A stretch of DNA of 64,000 nt from the NCBI GenBank assembly GCA_038025085.1, contig CM076139.1, positions 23,887,307 through 23,951,306 of the forward strand. The letters are read 5' to 3'. The notes under the pieces are model-generated. The model was not told where the DNA came from. It saw only the letters and a list, made by a program, of their open reading frames with translations, and did not search any database. The DNA comes from Tetragonia tetragonoides. Taxonomy: Eukaryota > Streptophyta > Magnoliopsida > Caryophyllales > Aizoaceae. A program made the position numbers and the translations under genes. The first letter of the stretch is position 1, and the number at the start of each line of letters is the position of its first letter. Positions 24,111 to 35,677 of this stretch are shown here, in pieces.

Positions 24111-25150
24111 GCTGTGGGGTATTGGTTGCTAGATTTATGTGGGTGCTCCGTGCACACATGCAGCCTCCGAGACCCCAATGTATTGCGAATTAAAAGAAGA
24201 GGCGCCGTAGCTTAAATTCCCATAAAATAGCCAACACACAACCAACTCTTCACCTGTGTCCTGTGGTATTTGGCATTGTTTGAGGTACCGTAAACTACCA
24301 TACAATATGGATGTCTGCTTTTATTACAATTTGTGAAAATCTCCATAATAGTTCACTGGGACGATCATAGCCAATTAGCCATGGATGATTCTGGTAATTG
24401 TTTCGTTAGCAAAGTTCAGTACTGTTCTTCTAATAGGGACCCTGTAAACATAAAGTACCCTGTAAGCGTAATGTTTGTGTTTAGTTGCTTATACTAGTTT
24501 CAAAATGTGATCAAGTTAACAAGTATCTGCGGTATCACTACAGATCAGTCGCTACTTGGGACGAGGCCACAGTCGTCGATATGTCACATTCAGTGCACTA
24601 ATTACATCAATAAAATTCACGCATCTGTGGTACAGAAAGAAAACTAGAATATAAGTAGAAATGATGGCAGATTGTATCATCTGCCACTTAGATACATTAT
24701 GAACCATATATATAACATACAAACAAATACATGACTTTTTTTTTTTATGCGAACAAATACATGATTGTTAATATACAAGATTTCGTCTCTTCTGTTAGTT
24801 GATAAAAAACCAATGAAGAACACCCACTTTATGGTTTGTTCCCGGCGCAATCCTCAAGGAATGGTGCAAGGTGCACACAGATTCTGGATGTTCGAACAGA
24901 TTGGATGCAATTGATTATTCTGGGATTCTGGATAGAGATGCAGAACCAAGTCTATCAAACTCAGGAGTGTGGCAATGAAACATGCCTGCATGTCATTCAA
25001 GACAACGATTCTGTCAAAAATATTTCTGAGCATGGAAGGCAGGAACTTTTCAAACAAAGGCGAGGCTAGTCAGCAAAGAAATCATAACGTGAGTAAAAGA
25101 ACTGCATACTTAGACTCCAGTTGTTACAAGTGAACTTTATAGAAGGATTA
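24111..25150. other. Intergenic, nothing recognised
   Basis: AT-rich. Short ORFs around 24836-25069 on both strands have no recognised domain or splice context. Confidence 0.4.
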
Positions 25151-25510
25151 GATCTTTTTTTAGATAACAGAAAACTGTATTAATAAAGCTGCTGTAAACG
25201 CAGCAAAGAACAAGTTGTGCCCCTGAAGTAGTTACAACAAGGTAATCCATTTCCTTCGAAGCTCAGTTATAGAATTTTAAAGGGCCGCGCAGCAAAGAAC
25301 AAGGTAATACAACAAGGTAATCCATTTGCCTTAGTCCCACATAGAGGCTAAGTCACTCTATGAATCACACAATATTTCAGGTAGAAGTGAACCCCTAGAG
25401 AATATTCTGGGATTTCTCTCCACCCACAAACACCAAAGAATAGCGAAGACAGCATTAAACCACAATATCTTCATAGTTCAATCCAAGGTCATCACTCATC
25501 ATCAAGATAG
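25151..25510 (-). mobile_element. 5'-truncated LINE fragment (ORF2 C-terminus)
   Basis: The minus strand encodes LWFNAVFAILWCLWVERNPR followed by IFSRG, the typical extreme C-terminus of plant LINE ORF2. It then runs to a T-run (poly-A on the element strand) at 25155. Two copies of a GCAGCAAAGAACAAG...CAACAAGGTAATCCATTT segment lie within the 3' untranslated part (about 25200 and 25289). Confidence 0.65.
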
Positions 25511-26240
25511 AGAACACCTTTTTGCTACACAAAAAGCGGGTGCAAGTGAATGGCGACCGAGGCACCCCCTGCTACGTCATGTTCGGACTCTCGTGTTCAA
25601 TAGCGAACATATCAGACTAGCTGAACAGCCAGCGCAAGCATTGGCCCCGTCAACATAGCACCAAGAAGAACATAAACTATAACACCACACGGCACAGCAA
25701 TCAAGAAGAATTGTGGCAGTCAAAGACTCAAAAGGGCCTGAGAAGTAAGAACACATTGAATAGAAGACATCACCATGAACAAGAGGAATGGGGCAATACC
25801 CCATTATCTCTTTGTCCTCTGTGGCAGAGGAAGTCCTACGGTGTAGCCAAGCACAGTGTTCATTCTCACTGTTCAGGCAAGGACAATGGACGGTTTTCCA
25901 TTTTTGGTTGACCAACAGCCCTGCTAAGCTCCCTTGGCCAAACGCTATATTCTCATGACATCTGTCTTTGAAAGTGATTTCTAGGAGTTCAATTGAGATC
26001 TCAATAGGCCAGTCTTTTATGAAAACATATACTAGAAAATTGTCATGTCCACCAAAAAAAAAAACTATCATAAACAGTTCTAGAGCACATCTCCACGTAC
26101 CAGGTTCAAGAAAATCACAGATTCCACAAGGTTTTAGTATTTACTAGCAAATTGTCATGCAACAAAATCAATACGGTATAACCAGACATGTATATGATGC
26201 TTAAAATAAATATATATAATACCTGAATTCCATTTTACCA
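25511..26240. other. Downstream flank of the F-box gene
   Basis: Probable 3' UTR side of the minus-strand F-box gene plus unrecognised sequence. One minus-strand reading near 25620-25705 gives a hydrophobic stretch (FLIAVPCGVIVYVLLGAM); I could not connect it to a gene. Confidence 0.35.
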
Positions 26241-26987
26241 TCACTCAATCTCTGATGTCTCTTCTGTATCAGATAAAGGTAAAAGTGTGCAGACCCCAAT
26301 CATATGGCCATTAAGGCAAACGTAATATTCAATGCAATCCTCATAAGCTCCCAATCTGCAACTGGCACTTAGTGGTATCATTTTTGCTTCCACCATACTC
26401 CATAGTTTTGCCTTACAATAAGGGCACGCCTCTGTTGGGTGAAGCTGAGCATTTTTTTTTATCAGCATCTTCCGGACCTTTGACATTGAAAAGGACTTGA
26501 AGATGCCCCGAAAAAAACCTATGTCCCCATCATCCCCTTGATCAAGATGTTCACAAGGATCAGAGACATATAAAACATCAGTTCGGCATTGTGGCAAAAG
26601 AAAACTCTTCCCTGATGTTCTAGAGAACCGAGTCCTGTAGACAAAATGCCCAGGGATATGGATGTTATTGAACAAGCCACCCTTGCTACATCCTGAACAA
26701 TGAATAAGCAACTTGCCAAGTGCCCTCCAGTTCCCATCAACACTATGACTGCCACAAGATTGCAGATCAATCATCATCTTTGGTGCTCTTGTCCGACAGA
26801 ACTCTTTCCACAACACTCTCTTAGCAAGATCATCAAACCATTTACAAACGCAGGAAAGAGCTGCGATCAACTTGGGGTTCCAATTCAGATGATGAAAAAC
26901 AAGAAAAATTGCGTCTTCACTTAGATGTCCTTTGGTGCATGCACAGCTTGCTGAGTGTATACAGCGATACTGCTTTGATAAAATCAT
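26241..26987 (-). CDS. EID1-like F-box protein (EDL1/EDL2 type)
   Basis: 248 residues from the ATG at 26987 (MILSKQYRCIHSASCACTKG). The F-box lies at about residues 20-65 (LSEDAIFLVFHHLNWNPKLI, then SCVCKWFDDLAKRVLWKEFC) and would bind the Skp1/ASK subunit of an SCF ubiquitin ligase. The remainder is the conserved EID1-like region, with SHSVDGNWRALGKLL, VYRTRFSRTSGKSFLLPQC, a CPYCKAKLW motif and the C-terminal CIEYYVCLNGHMIGVCTLLP. Arabidopsis relatives act in light, clock and ABA signalling; the target here is unknown. Length matches the family, so it looks intact. A CTTTTTTGCGTGTAG acceptor 14 nt before the ATG indicates an intron in the 5' UTR. The frame is open to a TTG at 26996, but that stretch is leader. 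Confidence 0.92.
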   Translation of the reverse strand: MILSKQYRCIHSASCACTKGHLSEDAIFLVFHHLNWNPKLIAALSCVCKWFDDLAKRVLWKEFCRTRAPKMMIDLQSCGSHSVDGNWRALGKLLIHCSGCSKGGLFNNIHIPGHFVYRTRFSRTSGKSFLLPQCRTDVLYVSDPCEHLDQGDDGDIGFFRGIFKSFSMSKVRKMLIKKNAQLHPTEACPYCKAKLWSMVEAKMIPLSASCRLGAYEDCIEYYVCLNGHMIGVCTLLPLSDTEETSEIE

Positions 26988-27628
26988 TCTAAACAACCTA
27001 CACGCAAAAAAGATAAATATTAAAATAACTGCATTTGTACCAAAATACTAAGGGGCAAAAGGAAAAGAAAAAACAAAAGGAATAATTATCACAACCCTAC
27101 CAGAAAAATAAATGCACTTGCACAAACAGATACTAGGGAGCGGAAAGAAAACAAATTAGAAGAAGGAAAATTTTCATGTCATATTCCTTTCTCTCTTTAA
27201 ACGCCTATTAGATTTAAGGAACATTAAGCTCGGTACGAAAAAATCAACAGCAACTCTTACAATTTGCAATTTAAAAAGTTTGCAGATGCTTAGGGAGTAG
27301 GGACAATGCCACCAAGTAAAACAATCTTCACATCACGGCGGGATAGCACTAAGTATCAACTCAGTAAGCAGTTGATGAACGGATGTTGCTATGAAACATC
27401 ATAGCGAAAAAACTATGCCCAATACTGCTTCAAGCACTCTTGAGAAAATAATTAATCCAGGAGAAAGTGGGATTACCTAAAATCCTCTCCGTGATAAGAA
27501 TGCGAAAACATACTCGCAAAGACGCTATTGCCAATGCTTTATATGAGAGTCGAACATATGCAGCAGACTTAAAAAAAAAAAAAAAAAAAAAAGACAAATA
27601 TGCCTCATAAAAGAAAGGCTGAAGTATC
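26988..27628 (-). other. Leader intron and upstream region of the F-box gene
   Basis: Non-coding. The splice acceptor at about 27001 implies a leader intron. A GTAATC donor-like site at 27471-27476 on the minus strand is one candidate for its start. An A-run of about 22 bases lies at 27571-27592. Confidence 0.4.
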
Positions 27629-28530
27629 TTTTTTTTAGATAAAGGGAAAGATATTATTAATGAAATGTTGACAAGATGTCCTACAAGGAGAAGCTAATTA
27701 CAATTAGCCCAGTTACACTGGACTCTACTAATAGATCTCTAAATGCCCCTGAGACCCTAGCCCATAAAGATGCTAGATAAGTGACTCTATCCCAAAGTAT
27801 ATTCACCGAAGATGACCACCCCATCGAAGACCTTGGCATTTCTTTCCAACCAAAGACACCAGAAAATCGCAAACACACCATTACACCACAGTAACCTCAT
27901 CAACTCCTTCCACCTCCCAAACTCCGGACTCTCAGCTGGAGGAACTCCGCTACACTAGAAGGGAATACCCACTCCTCCCTAGAGATACCAAACAATCTAC
28001 ATATGCGACCGGCAAAATCACAAGTAAGAAACAGATGTGAAGCTGTCTCACTACTTGCCTGACAAAGGAGACATAAATCCGGCAAAAGAACCAACCATGG
28101 CCTCCTTCTTTGACGCAGATCATTAGTATTCACCGTTCATTAGTATTCACCGTATCTAGTATCTAGTGCTAGAGTCCATACAAATGCTCGCACCTTATGG
28201 GGCACCTTAGCCTTTCCAATGAGGTCGGCTATGGGAAACTGAGGAAGAGCCACTCCCAAATGCTGAAAGAAGGATTTGCAAGAAATCTCCCACGAAGCAT
28301 CGCCAATCCATCTCCTGGAATCACCACATTCTGAAAACTAGACTTTCTCTCACAAGGCAAGTAAGGTCGTAAACTCATTCATCTCCCAATCATGGAGGGC
28401 CCTCCGTAAATGAAGGTTCCAATAACCCAACTGCTCAGAATAGAACTCTGCCACAGTAGCATCATGTAAATCAGAGAGCTGGAACAACCAATGTTCTACC
28501 ATATTAGCATCCACTATGGTGAAGCTCACT
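27629..28530 (-). mobile_element. 5'-truncated LINE fragment (zf-RVT end of ORF2)
   Basis: Minus-strand readings show IADLIGKAKVPHKVRAFVWT, CLLCQASSETASHLFLTCDF and NILWDRVTYLASLW, the C-terminal third of a plant LINE ORF2, in more than one frame. The 3' end is marked by TTTTTTTTAGATAA at 27629, similar to the fragment at 25151, so both may belong to one family. Several frameshifts and stops. Confidence 0.8.
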
Positions 28531-28639
28531 ACAAGTTGGCCATTTCCTCTAGACCGAGCGAAATAGAATACTCGCTCCGTCCCACATTGATCTTGTATTT
28601 TTTTTTGGTATGCCCAAGTTCATCCTAACATTTACCTGT

Positions 28640-29070
28640 AAATTGTTAGCATTACCCTTATTCTTTCTTTCTCTTTCATCTCCCACCCTTTTTCTCTTCT
28701 CACCCTTGCGTCCTCCTTGCCCCCTCAATCCACCCCACCCCACCCTACCCCACCCCCCCCCCACCCCTAAGGCCCTAACCCCACCACACCAAGTCACCAA
28801 CCACCACTCAACCCCCAATTTTCTCTCTTCTCTCTACTTTCTTTCTCCTCTATTCTAAACTTACGAACCTGTAAAATCGCATTTTCTCTTGTTGATTTCG
28901 CGGTCTACAATCCTCTACATTCTGGAGATAGTTGCTTTGCCCCATTCCCCATCTCCCCCCCCCCCTCACCTCCAAAACACCTCACCCCATTGCTCACTCA
29001 GTCCTCCCTACCAACCACCACCTCCACCACACCAGACCCATAATTATAAATTAGACATCCCAGTAGCTCC
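28640..29070. repeat. Strongly strand-asymmetric C/CT-rich tract
   Basis: About 430 bp of C, CT and CCACC runs, with dense C-runs at 28731-28768 (repeated CCCCACCC followed by a run of about eleven C) and again near 28954-28964. The G-rich complement has closely spaced G-runs suitable for a quadruplex. The open frames here only reflect low complexity. Confidence 0.8.
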
Positions 29071-29943
29071 ATAACCCCCATACCCACTCAAACTCTTGTC
29101 AAAATAACTTGACCCATACTTGAAATAACCCATTGACCCTAAGTGAAATAAGAGCATTACCAAGTTTAGTACATCTCAATATAAATTACCATAAGTTCTT
29201 ATCTAAATGAAATTCTAGGTACTACAAACCCTCTAAATAAGTGCTTTCATTTCTTCTTTGCAATACAACATTCCCTCCATCCATTACTTATAAAATGGAA
29301 ACAGCAGAGACAATTGCTTCCAAATCATACATTTGTTATTTATGCATGCTTTGCTTCCCCACATACATTATTCATTGAAAACTACAATTCCCCTCATACA
29401 TTTATTACATTTGCATGCTTCCACCTCCTATGCAATATTGACTATTTTTGGGACATCTAAATTTGGGCAATCCTATGCTGCGTTTTGTTGTATAAAGTGT
29501 GTTTGAGTACCCCATCTCCAATTTTATGGTATACCCTTTTCATATCTACAAGAAATCAACACAAATTTGACAAATTATGCTCAAATAACAGAACCCTAGC
29601 TCCAAAAAAATAATAATAAATAAATAAAAAATATCCCATGAAGTTGAATCAAAGGGGTAAAATGAACAATAACAAATTTAGTGAAAAAGAACATACCTTT
29701 CACAGAAAATAGTAGAAATCTCCTCACCCCACCAACAATAAAGGATCCAAAACGCTATACAATGAAATGGGTTGTTTTGGTTTTGATTTCCAAAAACCCA
29801 GAAATTTGCAACAATGGCAAATTAAAAGGAGCAGCAAAGAAATGCCATTTACACACTCTCACTATCTGTTTCTTTTATTTCAAAGATTTACAAAAATGAG
29901 GGATTTGAGAGGATGAACGTTGAAGCCTTGGAAGGTAGAGAGT

Positions 29944-29986
<43 letters not shown>

Positions 29987-30293
29987 TGAACAACTTTGAT
30001 CCTAGTCGTCCTTGGCGATTTACACAGAGAGAGACTTTTCTTTTTCTCCTTTCTTTACGGGCTGCCCATATAAACTGTCCCCAAAGCCCCAATCCATCAC
30101 GGGCCAAGCCTAGCAGCTTATACCAGGCTCTTTAACCCGCCAAAGACTTCATTTTTTTTTTTGTTTTGAAAAGGCAAGAAAACCATGAGAATCTTTAGAA
30201 AAGGATTATCGATGTACGTCATCAATAATTGGTGAGGGACTGGACGAACAACGTTGATTAAAGGAGTAATTTAGGACAAAAGTGACCGAAATT
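29071..30293. other. Intergenic, with one GA microsatellite
   Basis: AT-rich and non-coding. Apart from the GA run listed separately, nothing is recognised up to the hAT-like element at 30294. The part nearest 30294 may be the tail of the interrupted LINE. Confidence 0.4.
29946..29983. repeat. (GA)n microsatellite
   Basis: About 19 GA units, uninterrupted. Confidence 0.95.
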
Positions 30294-30786
30294 CAGAGCC
30301 ATACCTGGTATTTTGAAGGTCCTGGGCGAGATTTAAACATTAGGCCCTAAAAAACTTAAAATAAATTTTTAGGGATAATTTTCAACCCCAATTTGAAAAA
30401 CATGAAAAACATTTTGAGTGGTAGCTGGGGGAGGAAAAATAAAGGAATAAAATTACCCAAAATCTTAAATTTGCGTGGAATGACCCAAAAACTACAAAGT
30501 GTGGGAGTCGACACCGACTAGCGCCCTATTTGTGCCAAATTTTGCAAGTTACGTACCAGCTGAGCTCTAAACCTTTAATTAATCATCAAATATGATATTA
30601 TATCTATATAACACTTATGTGCATAATTGCCCCCCTTGTACGATGGGTCCTGGGCGATCGCCCTCCCTACCCTCCCCTCTGAGTCGGCTCTGCCGAATTA
30701 TATCTATATAACACTTATGCGCATAATTGGCCCCCCTTGTACGATGGGCCCTGGGCGGTCGTGCCCTCCCCTCTGAGCCGGCTCTG
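30294..30786. mobile_element. hAT-type MITE inserted in a LINE
   Basis: The left end reads CAGAGCCATACCTGG and the right end, on the minus strand, CAGAGCCG(A/G)CTCAGAGG. Both continue into GGTCCTGGGCGA-like sequence. Flanking octamers are CCGAAATT (left) and CCGAATTA or CCGAATTG (right), an imperfect 8-bp duplication. The right end is tandemly duplicated (30597-30692 and 30693-30786). The LINE reading VADFMANS stops exactly at the right edge, which shows where it inserted. Confidence 0.7.
30597..30786. repeat. Tandem duplication of the MITE end (about 95 bp x 2)
   Basis: Both copies contain TATATCTATATAACACTTAT, CATAATTG, CCCCCCTTGTACGATGGG and end CGGCTCTG followed by CCGAATT. The second copy lacks an internal CCCTCCCTA segment. 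Confidence 0.85.
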
Positions 30787-32620
30787 CCGAATTGGCCATA
30801 AAATCAGCCACTCCATTGGCTTTCTTAAAGCAATGGAGAACTTCAACATTGTCAAAAAAAAAATGTAGGTCTTTTTAGTATCTATCATTATGTTTTTTAT
30901 CTCGCATGGAATATGTCACTCCCCTCTTAGTGCTTTAATAACTGATAAATTATCTCCTTCAATAATTATGTTTTTAAACCTCGTTTTCGAACTCCACGAA
31001 CACATTCCCTTAAGCCAATAGTTTCTACTAACAAAAAAGAACTATCCCTACATTGTCTTGCGTCTAGAGAAATTACATCACATCGCAGCTGATTAACATT
31101 AACCTTTTTGAACCATCAAAATTAAGTTTAGCATAATTACTTCTAGGAGTAGACCACTGGACATTTGTTCAAATCTCTTTCTTAGTTTTTTTTCTTTGCA
31201 AATTCTCCTCGTGCATCAAAGTCAAATTTTTGGTTTGCTAGTAAATTCCATTATGTGAAATTACTTCTAACAGCATGGGCTATCTGTGTCAGTGTTGTGG
31301 ACATACCATCAAACACGATTTTGTTGCGAGCAAACCAAAACAATCACCAAGTGAATATTATTTGAATAAAGTCCCACTCTGAAAGCTTGTTACAGAGAGC
31401 ACTTAGCCTTTCTACGAAGGAAAGGGAATCATGAACTAGAGTATTCAGTCTTTTAGACAATAAGGTTTGGACTTCATCCAAACTTGGAAAAAGTGAGGGC
31501 AGTCAAAGAATAAATGAAATTTGTCTTCAGAGTGATGATCACAAGAAACGCATTCTTGAGGAATAGAAACATGACTTTGCTGGAGCCTATATTTAGTGGT
31601 TAAACCGTCGCGGCATAATTTCCAAAGAAAGATTTAAATTTTATTTGGGAGATTAAGTTCCCAAATCCGACTAAAATCACTTTTTTTTTTCTTATAACTT
31701 ATCTTGAAGACCTTATGCCAACCAAGTAGCTAATTTAGAGCAAAACGTTCCATCGCTAGAGAAACCCAAATAATATTTGTGTAGTACCACATTATAAGGG
31801 ATGTGAATACCTTTAATAACTCTAATAATATATTGTGGGATAACTCTAGACAAAATACTATCATCCCAAGTACCTTCATTAGTGATGAACAAACTCACAA
31901 GAATATCCAAATCAAAAAGAGGATCATTCACATTCGACACATGAAACTTTTTTGCAAGAGGAAAGTGACAAGCCAAATTGTCCTTCCAAAAACTAATATT
32001 CTCTCCATTACCAACTTGTGCCAACGAAAACCTTGTTGAAATAAAGAACGAACTTCAAGAAGATTATTCCATTGCCAAGACGTCTTTCGCCCCTTAACAT
32101 AAAAGAAAATTTCTTGTCCACGAAGGTACTTATGATTAATTAATCTAACCCACCTATAATTTGGTTCAAAAAGAATTTCCAAATAAGATTTATTTGCATA
32201 TAGCTATGTTAACTGCTTCAGATTTACGCAGGCCAAGACCTACCAAAGTTTTAGGTATGCAAACTTTATCTCAATCAATAAGACTAGGCGCTTTACTATC
32301 CGGTTTATTCCAAAGCAAATTTATGTAAATTTTATCCAAATTAGAGAGTGTGGAAGTCGGCAAAGTAAAACTTTGTATTGTATAAACTGGAGTTGTTGCA
32401 AGGTTTGCTTGGATTAGGGTAGCTCTGCCAGCTTTAGACAGTGAGTTTGCTTTCCATTTGGAAAGGTGGGTGCTAGTGCGGTCAATAATATCATTAAAAG
32501 TACTCGCAATGCGCCGCTACTATTTTTATTTTTTTTGATAAATAATGCGTTGCTACTAATAATAGGGAAACCAATGTGTTTGTCTAGACAAGAAGAGTGA
32601 CTCATCTCGAGAATACCTTT
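30787..32620 (-). mobile_element. Decayed LINE fragment: RT tail, zf-RVT and RNase H
   Basis: Minus-strand order: HLSKWKANSLSKAGRATLIQ (RT thumb region, about 32460), then YRWVRLINHKYLRGQEIFF, VGNGENISFWKDNLACHFPL, CVSCDHHSEDKFHLFFDC (zf-RVT, about 31540). An RNase H domain follows (AKLNFDGS, CVRGVRKRG, FKKANGVADFMANS, about 31130 to 30790). Many stops and frameshifts; a short AT-rich insertion interrupts it near 32520. It is cut at its 3' end by the MITE at 30786. Confidence 0.8.
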
Positions 32621-32679
32621 AAAAGCACCAATACTATGTCTACTACGTTGTCTAGTGACTCATCTCGAGAATAGCATAA

Positions 32680-33600
32680 AAAACACACTTGCAACCGTGG
32701 ATAATCTTTATAAACAAGGTTCTGCTATGGTAAATAGATTTACCCTATGTGAAGTGGATGTTGAATCTTGACATCATATTTTCTTTGACATTATTTCAGC
32801 AAGCAGGTTTGGCAACACCTTCTTGCTTGGATGGATTTTGGTAGGAGAGCTATGGATCTCAATCGGGAGCTTAGATGGTTTCAACGACTCAACAGGCCGA
32901 GGTAAACAATGGGAAAAGAGAAAACGGAGATGCACTTTTGTTGCTCTCATTTATGAGTTGTGGCAGAAGCGAAATTACAGAACTTTCAGAGATAAGAAAC
33001 GAAGTGTTCAGCATATAGTCAAGGCAATTCAATACATGGTTAGTGTGAGGATGTTGATGATCAAAAACATCTCATTCTGCAGATGATATAACTATACGTC
33101 TATACTGGACAAACACTTAGGATACATGTAAATTGTAATTTGCTATACCTTTACTTGATATATTGTCTTTAGCTCTTTAGTGGCCACTCTCCTGGATGTA
33201 GTTTGGGTTATCACACTGATATACTCTAATGTTCTTTTTTGATCCAAGGTTACTACACTGGAATACCTTTGGAAGCTTGAATGAGAAGCTTACCATTTTT
33301 CTGGGAAAAAAAAAACACACACAAGCTGATATAGTTCAATAGAGTTTGGCTCATTTTGGCTCGACTCAACTCACTCCATGTTTCTTACAAATTTGAGAAA
33401 AGTCCTCAATAGAAAGGTGTGTTAGTCAGTTCAATTAAGAGGGATGATTTTACCATCCCATTCATTAAAATTAATATCATCATCCGTGAGATAGATTTAT
33501 GGGCTGAAAGTTGTGATTGTTTAGGTCTTGGGGGGAGGGGGGTGTTTAATGTGGTTGCTCATGGCTCAGCTAGGCTCCAAACTTGTCATTTAAATGTATT
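32680..33600 (+). mobile_element. Decayed LINE fragment, plus strand
   Basis: The plus strand reads MVNRFTLCEVDVES then HHIFFDIISASRFGNTFLLG, a zf-RVT motif with a lost cysteine. YELWQKRNYRTFRDKKRS, the usual C-terminal WxxRNxxxF block, follows. A possible RNase H end (NVVAHGSARL) lies at 33548-33577. It faces the opposite way to the LINE fragment on its left. Confidence 0.65.
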
Positions 33601-33769
33601 TGGTTGGAGGGTTGATCATAGACGAGATTGATATATGTCATTATCTAGCTAATATATAAAATTTCACCCATATCCTCTCCAAAAAAAAGTGAAAAATACC
33701 AATGGCTAATTGCTTTAAACTCTAGTCATTTCACTCATCCCCCTTTATCTTTTAGTTTCATCTTTCAAA
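33601..33769. other. Short spacer before Helitron end
   Basis: AT-rich, non-coding. Confidence 0.4.
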
Positions 33770-35585
33770 CTAGGTGTACAACCCGTGCGATGCACGGGCT
33801 TGTAGTTTATCATTAGAAAAAACTACTTTGAATGCTATCAAGAAAATAGGGTAATGTAAAATCACTTATGTGTCATGTAATGTGTTTTGGCAACCGTTGT
33901 TTTGATACATGTAGATAAATTAGTTTCTTATCTTTTTTTATACTTAAAGAAATTTATCGAAAAAATTAGTGTTTAAACCTACATTATTTATATTATTTTA
34001 CCAGTTTACCATATTGCTCCATCTCCATGAATCATATATTTTTGTTAGGGTATGGAATCACTTTGAAGTTTGAGATGCATAATATGTAAATTTACACGTT
34101 AGTTTTAAATTATTTATGCATTTATTACTTGTGACTATTTTCCCTTATTAAATTCGTTTTATCTAATTTCTGTTGCATTTAATGTTTTGACCCAAATGAC
34201 ATGACAACCAATGTGACGCTTATTTGGATGTCACGTGTCGGTGCAGCAGTTGTCCTGTGCGATGCACATGCTTGTAGTTTATCATTAGAAATTTTATTTT
34301 CGAAAACGACACTTAATGGGAGTATCATTGAACTTGAAAACATTATTATATAAGCATTAAAAAGTTAATAAATATTGCATTTAATGTTTTGACCCAAATG
34401 ATATGACAACCAATATGGCGTTTATGTGGATGACACGTGTACCATGCACGGGCTTGTAGTTTATCATTAGAAATTTTATTTTAGATTATTTCTACTTCAT
34501 TAGAGATTAATGATTTATCAATATATAAAATATATAGTAAACAATATTAAGTAATACAAAATCAAAGTTGTGTGTGCTATTTAAAGTAGCTTACATGACA
34601 TGCTCAATTGATGGGATTCGAATGGATAATAAATAAATCTCATACTGTAAAACTAATTTCAAGAAATAGCTAAGTGACAGGTTTATAACTACCATCTTTA
34701 CACGCTCTACCAATCGTTATTTTAAAACCTCCATATGCTTTTGTATTCCATAACTTTATACCCTCTCATAATCAATCTCCATTAGTAATGGTTCTTGTCC
34801 CTCTTGATTTACATTGTATTATGCGTAAAATTATTTATGTTTTATGTCTGCCTTATGCAACGGTTATTTGGATTCACATGGACAACTCAATTAATGTCCG
34901 ATTTAATTAAAAAAATTATTGATAAAATAGTTATGTTTACAGCTACCTTATGGTTACATGTACCTTACTTAAATATTATAATAATCCACTATATTTCTTT
35001 GGTATTTATGTCTCTGGCCGTATATTTTGCTTGGATTCTATGGGTGTATGAGCTACGACTCCCATGAGTGTATGAGCTACGACTCTAATGGATGTTTGAG
35101 TTTCTGCTTAATAAAATGGACTAATAAGCATTAAAAAAAACTACTATATTTCTCCATTTCATGGAGGATCACTTAGAAATTTTAAATATCTAAATTTACC
35201 GATACGTGGATTTTATCTGTTAGCTTTGTAGTCTTTATGCAAAAATTTTTCCTTACTAATTAAATTCGTTGTACTTAGTTTAATTATTATTTATTTTAAG
35301 TCCATGTACCATATTTATGAAATTAATCTTCATGTATCAAAATAATTAAATTCGATATACCTTATTTTAAATTTTATTTTAAGTTCATGTATCATAGTTA
35401 TGAAATTAATGTTCATGTATACTAATTTAATTAGACAAAATAATTTATGTATCCTAATTTAATTTAATTTAATTTAATTGATGACATGGCATTGACTTTT
35501 TATAAAATGATGACTGGACAGGGTGATGTGGTATGACACATGTCGATGCAGTGACTATCATGATCCAATATATATATATATATAG
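33770..35585 (-). mobile_element. Non-autonomous Helitron (3' end clear, 5' end uncertain)
   Basis: Read on the minus strand, 33770 is the end of a Helitron: hairpin CCCGTGCATCGCACGGG (stem 7, loop 3), eight bases, then CTAG followed by T outside. Partial copies of the same terminal block (CTTGTAGTTTATCATTAGAA on the plus strand) recur at about 34273 and 34452. A preceding phrase (TTTAATGTTTTGACCCAAAT on the plus strand) also recurs at about 34178 and 34379. The 5' end is guessed at the TA-rich run near 35570-35585. No Rep/helicase ORF. Confidence 0.6.
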
Positions 35586-35677
35586 GTTAGCGAAGGATGT
35601 TTATGAATGTTCATTGTTTAGATTTTTTTTAAGGGCAAAAAATGATTCGGATTCAATCATTTTTGCAAGCGTTTGAT
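35586..35677. other. Left flank of the Tat element
   Basis: Short AT-rich flank whose last five bases TTGAT (35673-35677) form the target duplication of the LTR element, repeated at 51438-51442. Confidence 0.85.

Noticed and set aside
24836..25069. Short ORFs on both strands
   Set aside because: No domain, no homology I recognise, no splice or tail context.
25577..26071. 164-codon minus-strand ORF with hydrophobic C-terminal part
   Set aside because: No ATG context, no family recognised; it lies in the 3' flank of the F-box gene. Kept only as a note.
28565..28600. CTCGCTCCGTCCCAC motif like the end of some MITEs
   Set aside because: No matching inverted end or target duplication was found; a similar word near 29270 is in the same orientation.
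28610..29074. Pro/Ser/Leu-rich ORFs
   Set aside because: Product of the C/CT-rich tract, not a gene.
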